Below the pieces are notes generated by a model that had not been told where the DNA came from, did no database searches, and was given only the letters and a program-made list of their open reading frames with translations. Position numbers and translations under genes: made by a program. Positions 1 to 9,291 of a DNA stretch of 64,000 nucleotides are shown in pieces. Where the stretch lies: the NCBI GenBank assembly GCA_001592145.1, contig BCWJ01000008.1, forward strand, positions 62,001 through 126,000, read 5' to 3'. How positions within the stretch are numbered: position 1 is the first letter of the stretch; every line of letters starts with the position of its first letter. The DNA is from Xylanimicrobium pachnodae JCM 13526 = NBRC 107786 (GTDB taxonomy: Bacteria; Actinomycetota; Actinomycetes; Actinomycetales; Cellulomonadaceae).

Positions 1-1562
1 AAGAACACGGCGGCCACCTCGTAGAGGCCGATGAACCCGAGCGAGAGCGTGGCGCGCCCGTGGTCGAAGAGATGGCCCACCTCCTCGCCGTTGTGGAGCC
101 GCGCGAACCCGCCCGACTTGTACAGGATGGGGGCGTTCTCGGGCCGCGCCTGACGCACGCGCGCCTCGCGGAACCGCAGGCCCTCGTGCACGATCTCGAG
201 GCGCTCGTCGAGCAGCTCCCAGAACGCGGCCATGTCCCCGCGGGTCTCCAGCGCGATGCGCGGCAGGTTCACGGTGACGACGCCCAGGTTCATGCGGCCG
301 AGGGTCTCCTGCTCCCCCGTGGCCGGGTTCACGTACGGCGACAGGTGCGAGCGGCAGCCCATCGACGTCTTGTACGAGCCGGTGATCTTGACGATGTTGT
401 CGTACATGACGACGTCGGGGTACATGCGCTCGGTGGCGCACGCGATGGCCTGCTGCTTGATGTCGTAGTTCGGGTCGTTCGGCTCGAGGTTCACGCCGCG
501 CTTGAGGGTGAAGATGAGCTTCGGGAAGATCGGGGTGCGGCCCTCGGCGCCGAGCCCGCGCTGCTGGACGGCGAGCACGGCCTTCTGGATCTCCCGCTCG
601 AACCAGGAGGTGCCCAGGCCCAGCCCGATCGACACGAACGGCGTCTGACCGTTGGTGCTGGAGACGGTGTTGATGTTGTGCAGCAGAGCCTGGGCGCCGT
701 CGTAGATCTCCTTGGCGGTGCGCGCCTTCGCGAACTCGTCGTGCTTCGCGACGTCCTCGATCCACTCGGCGGCGACGGCGCGAAACTTCGCGTACGACTT
801 CTCCGCGTAGGGCGCGAGCAGCAGGTCGATCGTCTCGACCGTCACGCCGCCGTACTGGGCCGACGAGATCGCCGTGATGATCTGGGACAGCACGGAGGCG
901 GCCGTCTCGAACGACTTGGGCGTCATGATGTTCGCGTTGCCCATGGTGAACCCGTTGGCCAGCATGTCCGCGAAGTTCGGCAGGTCGCAGTTGTTGAACG
1001 GCGTGTAGGGCGAGTAGTCGAGGTCGTGGAAGTGGATCTGGCCCTTGATGTGGGCGCTCGCCACGCGCGGCGGCAGCATCGCCAGGCCGCGCGCCTTGGC
1101 CACGGACCCGGCCATACGGTCACGCTGCACGTGGAAGACCCGCGAGTCCTTGTTGGCGTTCTCGTGCGCGACCTCGCTGTCCGAGAGGCGGCCCACCTGG
1201 TGCTCGACGCTGAACGCCTGCTTGCGGCGCAGGTCCTTCTCCAGGCGGTACGTCGCGTAGATCTCCGCGACGTCGCCGTGCCCGGTGGCCATGAGGGTCT
1301 GCTCGACGATGGCCTGGATCTCGTAGACCTTCACGTCCGTCGGGAAGCGCCGGAAGATCTCGGCGTCCACCGCGGCGACGACGGCGGCCAGCTCGGACTC
1401 GTCCACGGCGTCGTCCCACGCACGCAGCCACGCGGGGCGGATGGCGTCGCGCACGCGACGCAGGTCGTACGTGGTGCGGGATCCGTCCCGTTTGATGACG
1501 GTGGGGGCCGTCGCAAGGAGCGTGTGGGGGACTGCGTGAGATTCGACGTCGAGCTGAGTCAC
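1..1562 (-). CDS. nrdD: Anaerobic (class III) ribonucleoside-triphosphate reductase, 3' end outside the window
   Basis: Reduces NTPs to dNTPs without oxygen using a glycyl radical. About 520 residues are visible. An ATP-cone domain fills roughly the first 95 (VIKRDGSRTTYDLRRV near the start). The catalytic core follows, with NrdD-like stretches HFHDLDYSPYTPFNNCDLPN, NTVSSTNGQTPFVSIGLGLG and MGCRSHLSPYVNPATGEQET. The C-terminal glycyl-radical and zinc motifs lie beyond base 1. The start is GTG at 1562; an in-frame GTG at 1571 with a nearer AGGAAGG is the alternative. Two NrdR boxes lie just upstream, so repression by NrdR when dNTPs are plentiful is likely. The activase gene nrdG is probably further left but is not visible. 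Confidence 0.95.
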   Translation of the reverse strand, partial: MTQLDVESHAVPHTLLATAPTVIKRDGSRTTYDLRRVRDAIRPAWLRAWDDAVDESELAAVVAAVDAEIFRRFPTDVKVYEIQAIVEQTLMATGHGDVAEIYATYRLEKDLRRKQAFSVEHQVGRLSDSEVAHENANKDSRVFHVQRDRMAGSVAKARGLAMLPPRVASAHIKGQIHFHDLDYSPYTPFNNCDLPNFADMLANGFTMGNANIMTPKSFETAASVLSQIITAISSAQYGGVTVETIDLLLAPYAEKSYAKFRAVAAEWIEDVAKHDEFAKARTAKEIYDGAQALLHNINTVSSTNGQTPFVSIGLGLGTSWFEREIQKAVLAVQQRGLGAEGRTPIFPKLIFTLKRGVNLEPNDPNYDIKQQAIACATERMYPDVVMYDNIVKITGSYKTSMGCRSHLSPYVNPATGEQETLGRMNLGVVTVNLPRIALETRGDMAAFWELLDERLEIVHEGLRFREARVRQARPENAPILYKSGGFARLHNGEEVGHLFDHGRATLSLGFIGLYEVAAVF

Positions 1563-1593
1563 GGCTTCCACGGGCCTTCCTGGGAGGTCTCGA

Positions 1594-1641
1594 CCACAAG
1601 ATGTTGTGGTCGGAACCAAACGTTAGCCCCATATCCAGTGG
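1594..1641 (-). promoter_or_regulatory. Tandem NrdR boxes upstream of nrdD
   Basis: CCACAAGATGTTGTGG (1594-1609) and GCCCCATATCCAGTGG (1626-1641) match the 16-bp NrdR consensus acaCwAtATaTwGTgt. The first is near-perfect; the second keeps the C..AtAT and GTg core. Their starts are 32 bp apart, three helical turns, which is the usual phasing of paired NrdR sites. They lie 30-80 bp upstream of the nrdD start, where a repressor would cover the promoter. Confidence 0.82.
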
Positions 1642-1750
1642 TTCGCCACGGCTCCTGGCGCGTGGCGCGCGATCATTTCAGGGCGAACGTCACACCGCCG
1701 CGGCCCCCGGACGGAGGCACGGCGCGACGCCGGCTGGAACCGGGCTCGGC

Positions 1751-3349
1751 TCAGGTGAACAGGGCGACAGCCTTGACCAGCGTGGTGACGAGCCCATACG
1801 CGAGACCGCCGACGACGACGACCCACAGCACCCGGGGGACCAGGCTAGCGGCGCTCCAGGCACGCTCGGTTCCGGGCCCCGTCACCGCGCGCACGTCCTG
1901 GCGCGCGACGGCGGGTGCCCCTGAGGCGGCCGCGACGGGACGGCTCTCCCCCAGCTCCTCGCCCGCGGCTCCCGCCAACACCAGGACCGGGACGGGTTCG
2001 ACGGCCTCGTCGCAGGCGGCCGCCTCGAGCACGGGTTCGTGCCAGCGTGCGGCAACCGGACGCACCAGCAGGTTCGCCACGAACCCGACGCCCAGCACCC
2101 CCACCATGACCAGCAGCGACAACGAGTACATCTGCGCGCCCTCACGGCCCGCGGCCCGCTGCCCGTCCGCGATGGCGTTGACGATCAGCGGGCCCGCGAT
2201 ACCGGCCGCTGACCACGCGGTGAGCAGCCGCCCGTGGATCGCGCTGACCTGGAGCCCGCCGAACATGTCCTTGAGGTACGCCGGGATCGTGGCGAACCCG
2301 CCACCGTAGAAGCTGATGATGACCCCGGCGAACAGGACGAACAGCCCGATCGAGGACGTCCCCACCTGCGCGAGCAGGAAGTACGCCACGGCACCCACGC
2401 CCAGGTACAGCATGTAGCTGCGCTTGCGGCCCAGGACGTCCGACAGCGTGGACCACCCGAACCGGCCACCCATGTTGCACAGCGACAGCACACCCACGAA
2501 CCCCGCGGCCACCGCCCCGGCCGTGCCGGGGAAGAAGTCCTGCACCATGGGCGACGCCTGCTCCAGGATGCCGATCCCGGCCGTGATGTTGCAGAACAGC
2601 ACCACCCACAGCAGCCAGAACTGCGGCGTGCGGATCGCGTTGTTCGCCGTCACGTTGCCGGTGCTGATGAGCGCCGACCGGGGCGTCTCCGGCGGTGTCC
2701 AGCCCGCCGGCTTCCAGTCCGGGTGGGGCGTGCGGATCGTCGCCGCACCCGCCAGCATGACGACGACGTCGATCGCCGCGATCGTCAGGAACGCGGGGAT
2801 GATGGCCCCCGACGGCGTCGGCGCGAAGTGGTCCAGGAAGTAGCTCGTCAGGGGTGACGCGATGAGCGCGCCACCGCCGAACCCCATGATCGCCAGGCCC
2901 GTGGCCATGCCGGGCCGGTCCGGGAACCACTTGATCAGGGTGGATACCGGTGAGACGTAACCGATGCCCAGCCCGATGCCGCCGATACCGCCGTAGCCGA
3001 GGTACAGCAGCCAGAGCTGGTTGGTGGCCACCCCCACCGAGCCGATGACGAACCCGGCACCCCAGCACAACGCGGCGAGCACCATGGCCTTGCGCGGGCC
3101 GGCCTTCTCCACCCACGTGCCGCCGAACGCCGCCGACAGGCCCAGCATCCCGATCGCGATGCAGAACACGATGCCGATCTGGGTCAGGCTCGCGTCGAAC
3201 CTCTCGACCAACGCCGTCTTGAACACGCTGAACGCGTACACCTCGCCGATCGCCAGGTGCACGGCGAGTGCGGCGGGCGGGATCAACCAGCGGTTGTAGT
3301 GCAGCGGCGCGACGGCACGGCTCTTGTCAAGGAGGCCCAGCAGGCTCAT
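1751..3349 (-). CDS. OFA-family major facilitator (oxalate/formate antiporter-like)
   Basis: 532-residue membrane transporter with about 12 helices. The N-terminal region (NRWLIPPAALAVHLAIGEVY, near residues 19-38) and the glycine-rich helix GYGGIGGIGLGIGYVSP are typical of the OFA (oxalate/formate antiporter) branch of the MFS. A cytoplasmic tail of about 100 residues ends in an additional hydrophobic segment (VLWVVVVGGLAYGLVTTLVK), so a 13th membrane pass is possible. The ATG at 3349 has GAAGGA seven bases upstream. It lies downstream of nrdD's start on the same strand but transcribes separately. Substrate is inferred from family only; formate, oxalate or another small carboxylate are all possible. 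Confidence 0.85.
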   Translation of the reverse strand: MSLLGLLDKSRAVAPLHYNRWLIPPAALAVHLAIGEVYAFSVFKTALVERFDASLTQIGIVFCIAIGMLGLSAAFGGTWVEKAGPRKAMVLAALCWGAGFVIGSVGVATNQLWLLYLGYGGIGGIGLGIGYVSPVSTLIKWFPDRPGMATGLAIMGFGGGALIASPLTSYFLDHFAPTPSGAIIPAFLTIAAIDVVVMLAGAATIRTPHPDWKPAGWTPPETPRSALISTGNVTANNAIRTPQFWLLWVVLFCNITAGIGILEQASPMVQDFFPGTAGAVAAGFVGVLSLCNMGGRFGWSTLSDVLGRKRSYMLYLGVGAVAYFLLAQVGTSSIGLFVLFAGVIISFYGGGFATIPAYLKDMFGGLQVSAIHGRLLTAWSAAGIAGPLIVNAIADGQRAAGREGAQMYSLSLLVMVGVLGVGFVANLLVRPVAARWHEPVLEAAACDEAVEPVPVLVLAGAAGEELGESRPVAAASGAPAVARQDVRAVTGPGTERAWSAASLVPRVLWVVVVGGLAYGLVTTLVKAVALFT

Positions 3350-3584
3350 GGCGAATTCCTTCGCTCGCGACGGGGGCGGCGCCATGACGCGCTCGCACCC
3401 CGGATGAGTGGAGTGCGAGCACGCTAGGCAGGAACGGCCCCGGCCCGCGGCGGCCTGGCACTCGTGCACCGATCAGCGCCCGGCAACACCCCAGGTCACG
3501 CCAGCACGACCCCCGTCATGCGGTGCCGTGCAGCACACGGTCACGTGGCGCGAAATCGTGCCCCGTGCCCTCACGGCAGGAGCT

Positions 3585-4004
3585 TCAGGGAGCGATGACC
3601 CCGACGGTCAGCAGCACGTTCGCGTACAGGCGTTGGTCACCCGTGGCCACCACGACGGCCAGGTCCGGCTCACGGCACGACTCGTAGAACCCGAACCGGC
3701 CCACGGCTCGCCAGCGGGTCCCTCCGGGCAGGAGCGCTCGGATCGCGGCGTGGGCCTCCGGCGCGGCGCCGCCGTCCGGTGCCATCACGGTGGCCGCCTC
3801 GACGGGCACCGCAGCCACGACGCGCTCCAGCACCTGGGTGACGGAGAGCAGCCCCGGCGCCAGGTTGAGGTACACCCGCTCGGCGTCCTCGCGGGCACCC
3901 GTGGCCACCGGGTAGTTGCCGTCGGCGATCAGGACGGTGGAGCCGTGACCGGCGCGGGCCAGCGCGGCGATCAGTGGCGGGTGGGTCAGCGGTCCGTAGA
4001 GCAC
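3585..4004 (-). CDS. fucU: RbsD/FucU-family mutarotase, probably L-fucose mutarotase
   Basis: Interconverts alpha and beta anomers of L-fucose so that imported sugar feeds the dehydrogenase. 139 residues, normal for the family. The family signature THPPLIAALARAGHGSTVLI then ADGNYP gives His20 and Asp28 at the expected catalytic positions; RFGFYESC follows near the C-terminus. The GTG start at 4004 overlaps the end of the upstream GH95 gene by 19 bases and has GGGAGA upstream, so the two are translationally coupled. RbsD-type ribose pyranase activity is the alternative, but the surrounding fucose genes favour FucU. Confidence 0.85.
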   Translation of the reverse strand: MLYGPLTHPPLIAALARAGHGSTVLIADGNYPVATGAREDAERVYLNLAPGLLSVTQVLERVVAAVPVEAATVMAPDGGAAPEAHAAIRALLPGGTRWRAVGRFGFYESCREPDLAVVVATGDQRLYANVLLTVGVIAP

Positions 4005-6424
4005 GGCGGGTCTCCCATCGGTGGTTGCAGCAGGATCGTCTCGCCGGCGGCGAGCGCGACGGTGATCTCGCCGTGGCCCCCCGGACGGGCACCCGGCCCG
4101 CGCAGGCGCTCCACGCCGGGCCCGCGCAGGCGGACCGTCGCCGCAGGCCCGGCGAACAGCCGTACCTCGGTGACCCGGTGGGCGGCCCAGGCCACGTCGA
4201 CCTCGACGCCGCCGCGGGCGACCAGCCCCACGACGCACCCGGACGGCCAGCCGTCGGGCAGCGCCGGCAACAGGTCGACCACCCCGGCGTGGCTCTGCAC
4301 GAGCATCTCGGCGATGCCCGCCGTACCGCCCAGGTTCCCGTCGATCTGGAACGGGGGGTGGGTGTCCCACAGGTTCGGCAGCGTCCCGGTGGTCAGCAGC
4401 GCGCGCAGCAGGCGGTGGGCGCGCTCGCCGCGACCCAGGCGCGCCCAGGCGTGCAGCCGGTGCGCCATCGCCCACCCGGTCGACTCGTCGGTGCGCAGGT
4501 CGAGCGTGCGCTCCGCGGCGGCCATGACCGCGGGCAGCGCGGCGGTGATCGACCGACCCGGGCTCAGCGCCACCACCTGCGAGATGTGCCGGTGGTGCCG
4601 CTCCCCCACCTCGCCGTACGCCGTCTCCTCGCGGTACTCCTTGACCTGGCCGTCCGCCCCGATCGGCCAGGGGTCGAGCCGGTCGACCATGCTCGCGAGC
4701 GCCGTGATCAGCGCGTCGTCGTCGTCGCCGAGCTCGCGTGCGGCGGCGATGGTGTTGCGGAAGGTCTCGTGGACCATCTGCTGGTCGAAGGTGCATCCGG
4801 TCGTGATGTAGTACTCGGTCGCGTCGTCGACGTCCGTGCCGGGGGTGACACGTTGCTCGGGGGACGCCGACGGCGCCACCAGGTAGGTGTCCCCGACGCT
4901 GGTCAGGGTCTTGCGCAGGAAGTCGGACGCCTCGCGCAGCAGCGGGTAGACGTGCTCGGCGAGCACGGCATCGTCGCGTGTGTGGTCGTACCAGTCCCAG
5001 AACAGCGTGGCGGTCAGGCCCACGGTCCCGGGTCCGGAGTGGCCGCCGACGTCGGGGGCGCTGATGTCGTACAGCCACGCTCCGGTGCCGATGCACCACC
5101 CGTTGCGACCGGGCGGGTCGAGGGCCACGGCGTGGCCGCCGTGCCGGCCCAGGGCGCGTGTGCGGGCGGCGCGCAGATACGTGTCGGCGTGGCGGCGGGC
5201 CAGCGGCCACCAGGCGGCCTGGTAGGCGGCGTAGGGCTCGAAGGTCTCCGCCAGGTTGGTGGTGAACGCGGGCCAGTAGTTCATCTGCACGTTGATGTTG
5301 TGCCAGTACCCGGCGCTCCACGGCGGTGACTCGTAGCAGTTCCACACGCCTTGCAGGTGGGCGGGGAAGGACCCGGGGCGTGAGGAGGCGAGCAGCAGGT
5401 AGCGCCCGTACTGGAAGTAGAGGCTCTCGAGCCCGGGGTCGGCGTCCCCGGCGCGGTAGCGCTCCAGCCGGGCGTCGGTGGGCAGGTCGTCGAGTGCGGG
5501 GTCGGCGTCCAGGGTCAGCCGCACCCGGCCGAAGTACCGGGCGTGGTCCGCGACGTGCCTCTCCCGCAGGGCGGCGTACCCGGCGCCGGCGGCGGCGTCG
5601 AGTCGTGCGCGGACGGCCGGCCCGGGCGCACGGGCTCCGGCGAGCTTGCGCGTGCGGTCCGGCTCGAGGAACACGCGGGGTGCGAGCTCATACGTGGTCC
5701 CGAGGGCGAGGATCACGGTGGCGGCGTCGGCGCCGGTGACGGTGATGAGCCCGTCACGGACGTCGACGCGGCCGCCGTCGGAGGTGACGCGCACCCGACC
5801 CTCGAACTCGATGCCGTAGTACTCCATGCGCCCGGTCAGGGCGAGCTCGCCGCTGGGACCGGTCCCGGCGACGCGGGGCAGCTCGGCGGCGCGGATCGTG
5901 CCGGACTTGCCCTGGTGGCTGATGGTCCGGTGCCGCACCACCCGGTCTCCGTGGCGCCCGAACGGGCGCAGGTGCGGGATCTGCGGGCGCAGGGTGAAGC
6001 CGACGTTCCCGGTGCCCGAGGCCGTCAGCCGGATCACGAGCACCCGGTCCGGGTAGGAGCAGAAGTACTCGCGGCGGTGGCGCACCCCCCGCAGGTCGTA
6101 CGCGACGCGGGCGACGGCCTCGTCCAGGTCGAGCTCGCGGCGATAGCCGGTCATGGCCGCGGCGTCGTGCCCGGTGCGCAGCCAGAGCTCGGCGAAGCTG
6201 TTCAGGCCTTGCGGGAACGGGTTCGCCAGGGTGGGCTCGGTGACCTGGACGCGTTCGACCCCCACCCGCCCGAACACGGACGCGCCGAAGTAGCCGCAGC
6301 CCAGCGGGAGGCCCCAGCTCTCCCAGGCCATGTCGATGTCGGTGTAGGGGTTGGCGGCGGGGCGGGGCAGGCCGCCGGCACCGCGCGGCGCGGGCCGGTC
6401 GTACCACAGCCGCAGGCGCGTCAC
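3986..6424 (-). CDS. GH95 family glycoside hydrolase (alpha-L-fucosidase type)
   Basis: 812 residues, usual for GH95. It hydrolyses terminal alpha-1,2-L-fucose (some members cleave alpha-L-galactose). Residues corresponding to the inverting catalytic set described in GH95 are present: Asn376/Asn378 in GYWHNINVQMNYWPA, Glu523 in PSASPEQ, and Asp695 in FQIDGNLGGTAGIAEML. The N-terminal beta-sandwich begins almost at residue 1 (LRLWYDRPA) and no signal peptide is seen, so action inside the cell on imported oligosaccharide is likely. The GTG start at 6424 shares GTGA with the stop of the DUF624 gene. Confidence 0.92.
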   Translation of the reverse strand: MTRLRLWYDRPAPRGAGGLPRPAANPYTDIDMAWESWGLPLGCGYFGASVFGRVGVERVQVTEPTLANPFPQGLNSFAELWLRTGHDAAAMTGYRRELDLDEAVARVAYDLRGVRHRREYFCSYPDRVLVIRLTASGTGNVGFTLRPQIPHLRPFGRHGDRVVRHRTISHQGKSGTIRAAELPRVAGTGPSGELALTGRMEYYGIEFEGRVRVTSDGGRVDVRDGLITVTGADAATVILALGTTYELAPRVFLEPDRTRKLAGARAPGPAVRARLDAAAGAGYAALRERHVADHARYFGRVRLTLDADPALDDLPTDARLERYRAGDADPGLESLYFQYGRYLLLASSRPGSFPAHLQGVWNCYESPPWSAGYWHNINVQMNYWPAFTTNLAETFEPYAAYQAAWWPLARRHADTYLRAARTRALGRHGGHAVALDPPGRNGWCIGTGAWLYDISAPDVGGHSGPGTVGLTATLFWDWYDHTRDDAVLAEHVYPLLREASDFLRKTLTSVGDTYLVAPSASPEQRVTPGTDVDDATEYYITTGCTFDQQMVHETFRNTIAAARELGDDDDALITALASMVDRLDPWPIGADGQVKEYREETAYGEVGERHHRHISQVVALSPGRSITAALPAVMAAAERTLDLRTDESTGWAMAHRLHAWARLGRGERAHRLLRALLTTGTLPNLWDTHPPFQIDGNLGGTAGIAEMLVQSHAGVVDLLPALPDGWPSGCVVGLVARGGVEVDVAWAAHRVTEVRLFAGPAATVRLRGPGVERLRGPGARPGGHGEITVALAAGETILLQPPMGDPPCSTDR

Positions 6425-7023
6425 GGCGCGGCCCGCACGACGCCGACGTCGGGGAGCACCCGGGACACGGCCCAGGCCAGGGCGGCGGGTGCGGCGAGCC
6501 CGGCGGGCGGGGCCACGGACACCACCACGAGGGTGGCCGCGAGCGCCGCGACCACCCCTGCGGTGCGCACCGGGTACCGGGCGGCGAGGTAGAGGCACGC
6601 GGCCAGGGTGCCCGGTGTCGTCGTCGGCCGCTCGCCGGCGACGACGGGCAGGTAGGCGACGCTGACGAGGAGCAGTGCGAGCACCATCGCGCTCGACAGC
6701 GCGATCCCGGTCAGCACGGGGTGCGCGTCAGGCGCGCGGCGCAGCATCACGGCATCGACGGCGAGCAGCGCCGCGGCCGCCAGGTGGGCGAGGCCCACCG
6801 GGGTGAGCCGCGGCGCGAGCCGCCCGACGTCGCGCAGGAACGTCCTGCTGGGTGCGGGCGTCGCACCGAGGCCGCGCACGGCCCGGTGCAGCGCCACGCA
6901 CGCCGCGGGGACGGTGACCAACGGGACCGCGCAGATCAGCCAGAGGATGCTCAGCGCGATGAGGTCGAACCCACGGCCCATGATCCGCGCGAACGGGCCG
7001 TCGTGGTCGAGGAGGGCGGTCAC
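6421..7023 (-). CDS. DUF624/YesL-like membrane protein
   Basis: 200-residue protein with about five hydrophobic helices (ALSILWLICAVPLVTVPAAC near residue 22; a long pair around 130-150). YesL/DUF624 proteins are regularly found in operons with CUT1 sugar importers and glycosidases; their role is unknown. It shares GTGA overlaps with both neighbours (binding protein upstream, GH95 downstream), so the whole set is one tightly coupled operon. Function is unassigned; a part in sugar uptake or in regulating it is inference from context. Confidence 0.75.
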   Translation of the reverse strand: MTALLDHDGPFARIMGRGFDLIALSILWLICAVPLVTVPAACVALHRAVRGLGATPAPSRTFLRDVGRLAPRLTPVGLAHLAAAALLAVDAVMLRRAPDAHPVLTGIALSSAMVLALLLVSVAYLPVVAGERPTTTPGTLAACLYLAARYPVRTAGVVAALAATLVVVSVAPPAGLAAPAALAWAVSRVLPDVGVVRAAP

Positions 7024-8348
7024 GGTCGGCTGACGATCGGTTCCGCCTGGTCCTTGATGGTCTTCATCGTGGTCTTCAGGTCCTGAGATCCGAGGAGGTA
7101 CGCGTCGGTCTGCTTGTCGAACACCGCGTCGATCTCCACGAACTTGTCCGCGTCGCGGGTGACCATGTTCGCCACCAGGTTCTTGTCCTGCCAGATGGCC
7201 TGCGCCGAGGGCACGTCCACGAGCTTCTCGGCGCCCTGGAACTTCGCGGCGAGCACCGCGGCGTTGTCGGCGCCCTTCTTGGACGAGAACCGGTTCTGGG
7301 AGGCGGCACCCTGGTCGACGAAGTAGGCCAGGAAGTCGTAGGCGGCCTTCTTCTTGGCGTCGTCGATCTTCGATCCCAGGGCCACGTAGGAGGCGGAGCC
7401 CTGGGTGACGCCGGGCTTGCCGCCGTCGAACACGGGGAACGGCGCGAACACCGTCTGGAAGTCGTGCGGGTACTGGGCGGTGTCGATGATCGAGTCGAAC
7501 ATCCACGACCCCATGACCAGCATGGCGGCGTGCCCTCCGAGGAACTCGGTGGCGTAGGCCATGGAGGTGGCCTTGGCGTCCTTGTAGGGCACCTGGACGC
7601 CGTCGTTCTCGAGCGCGGACATGTAGGTGAGCCAGTCGGCGAACTGCGGGTCGCCGAGGTTCGAGGTGCCGTCCTCCTTGATGTACGGGTTGTCCTTGAC
7701 GGAGTTGTACAGCCCCTCGTGGCGGAACTCGGGCCACGTGTGCATGTACGAGCCGTAGACCTTGTCGGCGCCGTCGCCGTGGGTGAGCTTCTTGGCGAGC
7801 GCCGCGTAGTCGTCCCAGGTCCAGCCCGGCTGCGGCAGCTTCTCGCCGGCCGCGTCGAGCATGGACTTGTTGATGAAGGTCAGGTAGAGCGCCGGGTCGT
7901 ACGGCAGGGCGTAGATCTTGGTGTCGACGGCCGCCGGGTAGGCGTACGTGGCGTCGTAGTCGCCGGCCAGGTCCGTGATGTCGGCGAAGTAGCCCTGGCT
8001 CGCCCGGGCCGCGTACTCGCGGTAGCTCGGCAGCTGGATCAGGTCGGCGGTCTGCCCGCCGGCCTGCATGAGGTCGAGCTTCTTGAGGTAGTCGGTCGAG
8101 CTGCCCGGGGCCTGCACGTTGACCGTGATGGTGACGTCCGGGTGATCGGCCTCGTACTTCTTGACGATGTTCTGCACGACGTCGGAGCCGTCGGCTGCCT
8201 TGGTGTTCGACCAGGTGAGGAACGTCAGCTCGGTCTTGCCGCCGGACGACGACGTCGCGTCGGCGCCGCTGGAGCACCCGGCAAGTGCGAGCGGGGCGAC
8301 CAGCACGAGGCCGAGCGCCGCCGCGAGGCGGGAGGTGGAACGGTGCAT
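7020..8348 (-). CDS. Sugar ABC transporter substrate-binding lipoprotein (family 1)
   Basis: 442 residues. A lipoprotein signal (two Arg/Lys-poor N-terminal turns, hydrophobic core, lipobox LAGC at residues 22-25) anchors it to the outer face of the membrane. The mature protein is a family-1 extracellular solute-binding protein (ELTFLTWSNT near the start, PGVTQGSASYVALGSK in the second lobe). It delivers sugar, probably a fucosyl oligosaccharide or fucose, to the two permeases encoded upstream. The downstream DUF624 gene starts within its stop codon. Confidence 0.93.
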   Translation of the reverse strand: MHRSTSRLAAALGLVLVAPLALAGCSSGADATSSSGGKTELTFLTWSNTKAADGSDVVQNIVKKYEADHPDVTITVNVQAPGSSTDYLKKLDLMQAGGQTADLIQLPSYREYAARASQGYFADITDLAGDYDATYAYPAAVDTKIYALPYDPALYLTFINKSMLDAAGEKLPQPGWTWDDYAALAKKLTHGDGADKVYGSYMHTWPEFRHEGLYNSVKDNPYIKEDGTSNLGDPQFADWLTYMSALENDGVQVPYKDAKATSMAYATEFLGGHAAMLVMGSWMFDSIIDTAQYPHDFQTVFAPFPVFDGGKPGVTQGSASYVALGSKIDDAKKKAAYDFLAYFVDQGAASQNRFSSKKGADNAAVLAAKFQGAEKLVDVPSAQAIWQDKNLVANMVTRDADKFVEIDAVFDKQTDAYLLGSQDLKTTMKTIKDQAEPIVSRP

Positions 8349-8418
8349 CGGGGGACTCCTTGAGATGGGTGTGACTGCAGTGCGGACATGAGGCTGTGGG
8401 GTGGGAGGCGGGCGCTGG

Positions 8419-9291
8419 TCAGCCCTTGACGGCGCCGGCGGCCATCCCTTCGATGACGTAGCGCTGCCCGACGAGGAAGACGATCAGCAGGGGGACGACC
8501 GCCGAGACGGACGCCGCCATGAGCAGGGCGTACAGGGTGCCGTTCGCGTCGGAGAAGTAGCTCATGGCGAGCTGGAGCGTGAACTTGGCCGGGGTGTTGA
8601 GGAAGATCAGCGGGTTCTGGTAGTCGTTCCACGTCCACACGAAGCGCAGGATCGCCAGGGTGGCGAGCGTGGGCTTGCTCAGCGGCAGGACGATGCGGGT
8701 GAACACCCGCCAGTGCCCGGCGCCGTCGATCTTCGCGGCCTCGATGAGCGAGTCGGGCAGGGCGATCATCGACTGGCGCAGCAGGAAGACGCCGTACACG
8801 CTGAACGCCGCCATGAGGATCAGGCCGGCGTGGGTGTCGAGGAGCCCGAGCCGCGAGACGAGCAGGAAGCGCGGGATCACGGTGACCTGGTCGGGGATCA
8901 TCATCGTGGCCAGGAACGCGGCGAACAGCGCACCGCCGGCCCGCACCCTCATCTTCGCGAACGCGTACGCCGCCATCGCGGAGATCACGAGCTGGAGGAC
9001 GACGACGGCCACCGTCACCTTGATGGAGTTGAGGTAGTACAGGGGGAAGTTGAACTCCTGGGTGACCGTCCAGACGTCCTTGTAGTTGTCGAGCGTGACG
9101 TGCGGCGGGATCCACTGGATCGGGAACGCGAACACGTCCTTCTCGATCTTGAACGACGTCGAGAGCATCCACAGCAGCGGGAACAGCATGAACGCCACCA
9201 GGACGGCGAGCGCCGCGGTGCGCACGGCCTTGGCCCAGGGCAGGTGCGGCCGAGCCGGGCGACGGAGCTCCCGAGGGCGGGTCTCACTCAT
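8419..9291 (-). CDS. Carbohydrate ABC transporter permease (MalG type)
   Basis: 290 residues with six predicted membrane helices. The EAA loop that contacts the ATPase is seen as LIEAAKIDGAGHWRVFTRIV, followed by LPLSKPTL. The last residues (FLVGQRYVIEGMAAGAVKG) are the typical MalG-type C-terminus. Its start overlaps the end of the partner permease by eight bases. No MalK-type ATPase gene lies in the locus; such CUT1 systems in actinobacteria commonly share one ATPase (MsiK) encoded elsewhere. Confidence 0.93.
   Translation of the reverse strand: MSETRPRELRRPARPHLPWAKAVRTAALAVLVAFMLFPLLWMLSTSFKIEKDVFAFPIQWIPPHVTLDNYKDVWTVTQEFNFPLYYLNSIKVTVAVVVLQLVISAMAAYAFAKMRVRAGGALFAAFLATMMIPDQVTVIPRFLLVSRLGLLDTHAGLILMAAFSVYGVFLLRQSMIALPDSLIEAAKIDGAGHWRVFTRIVLPLSKPTLATLAILRFVWTWNDYQNPLIFLNTPAKFTLQLAMSYFSDANGTLYALLMAASVSAVVPLLIVFLVGQRYVIEGMAAGAVKG

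Noticed and set aside
60-2309. 749-codon open frame on the plus strand
   Set aside because: It lies opposite nrdD and the OFA transporter, both with clear family motifs; its composition is that of a shadow frame.
3408-4811. 467-codon plus-strand frame
   Set aside because: Opposite FucU and GH95; Ser/Arg/Pro-rich composition typical of antisense frames.
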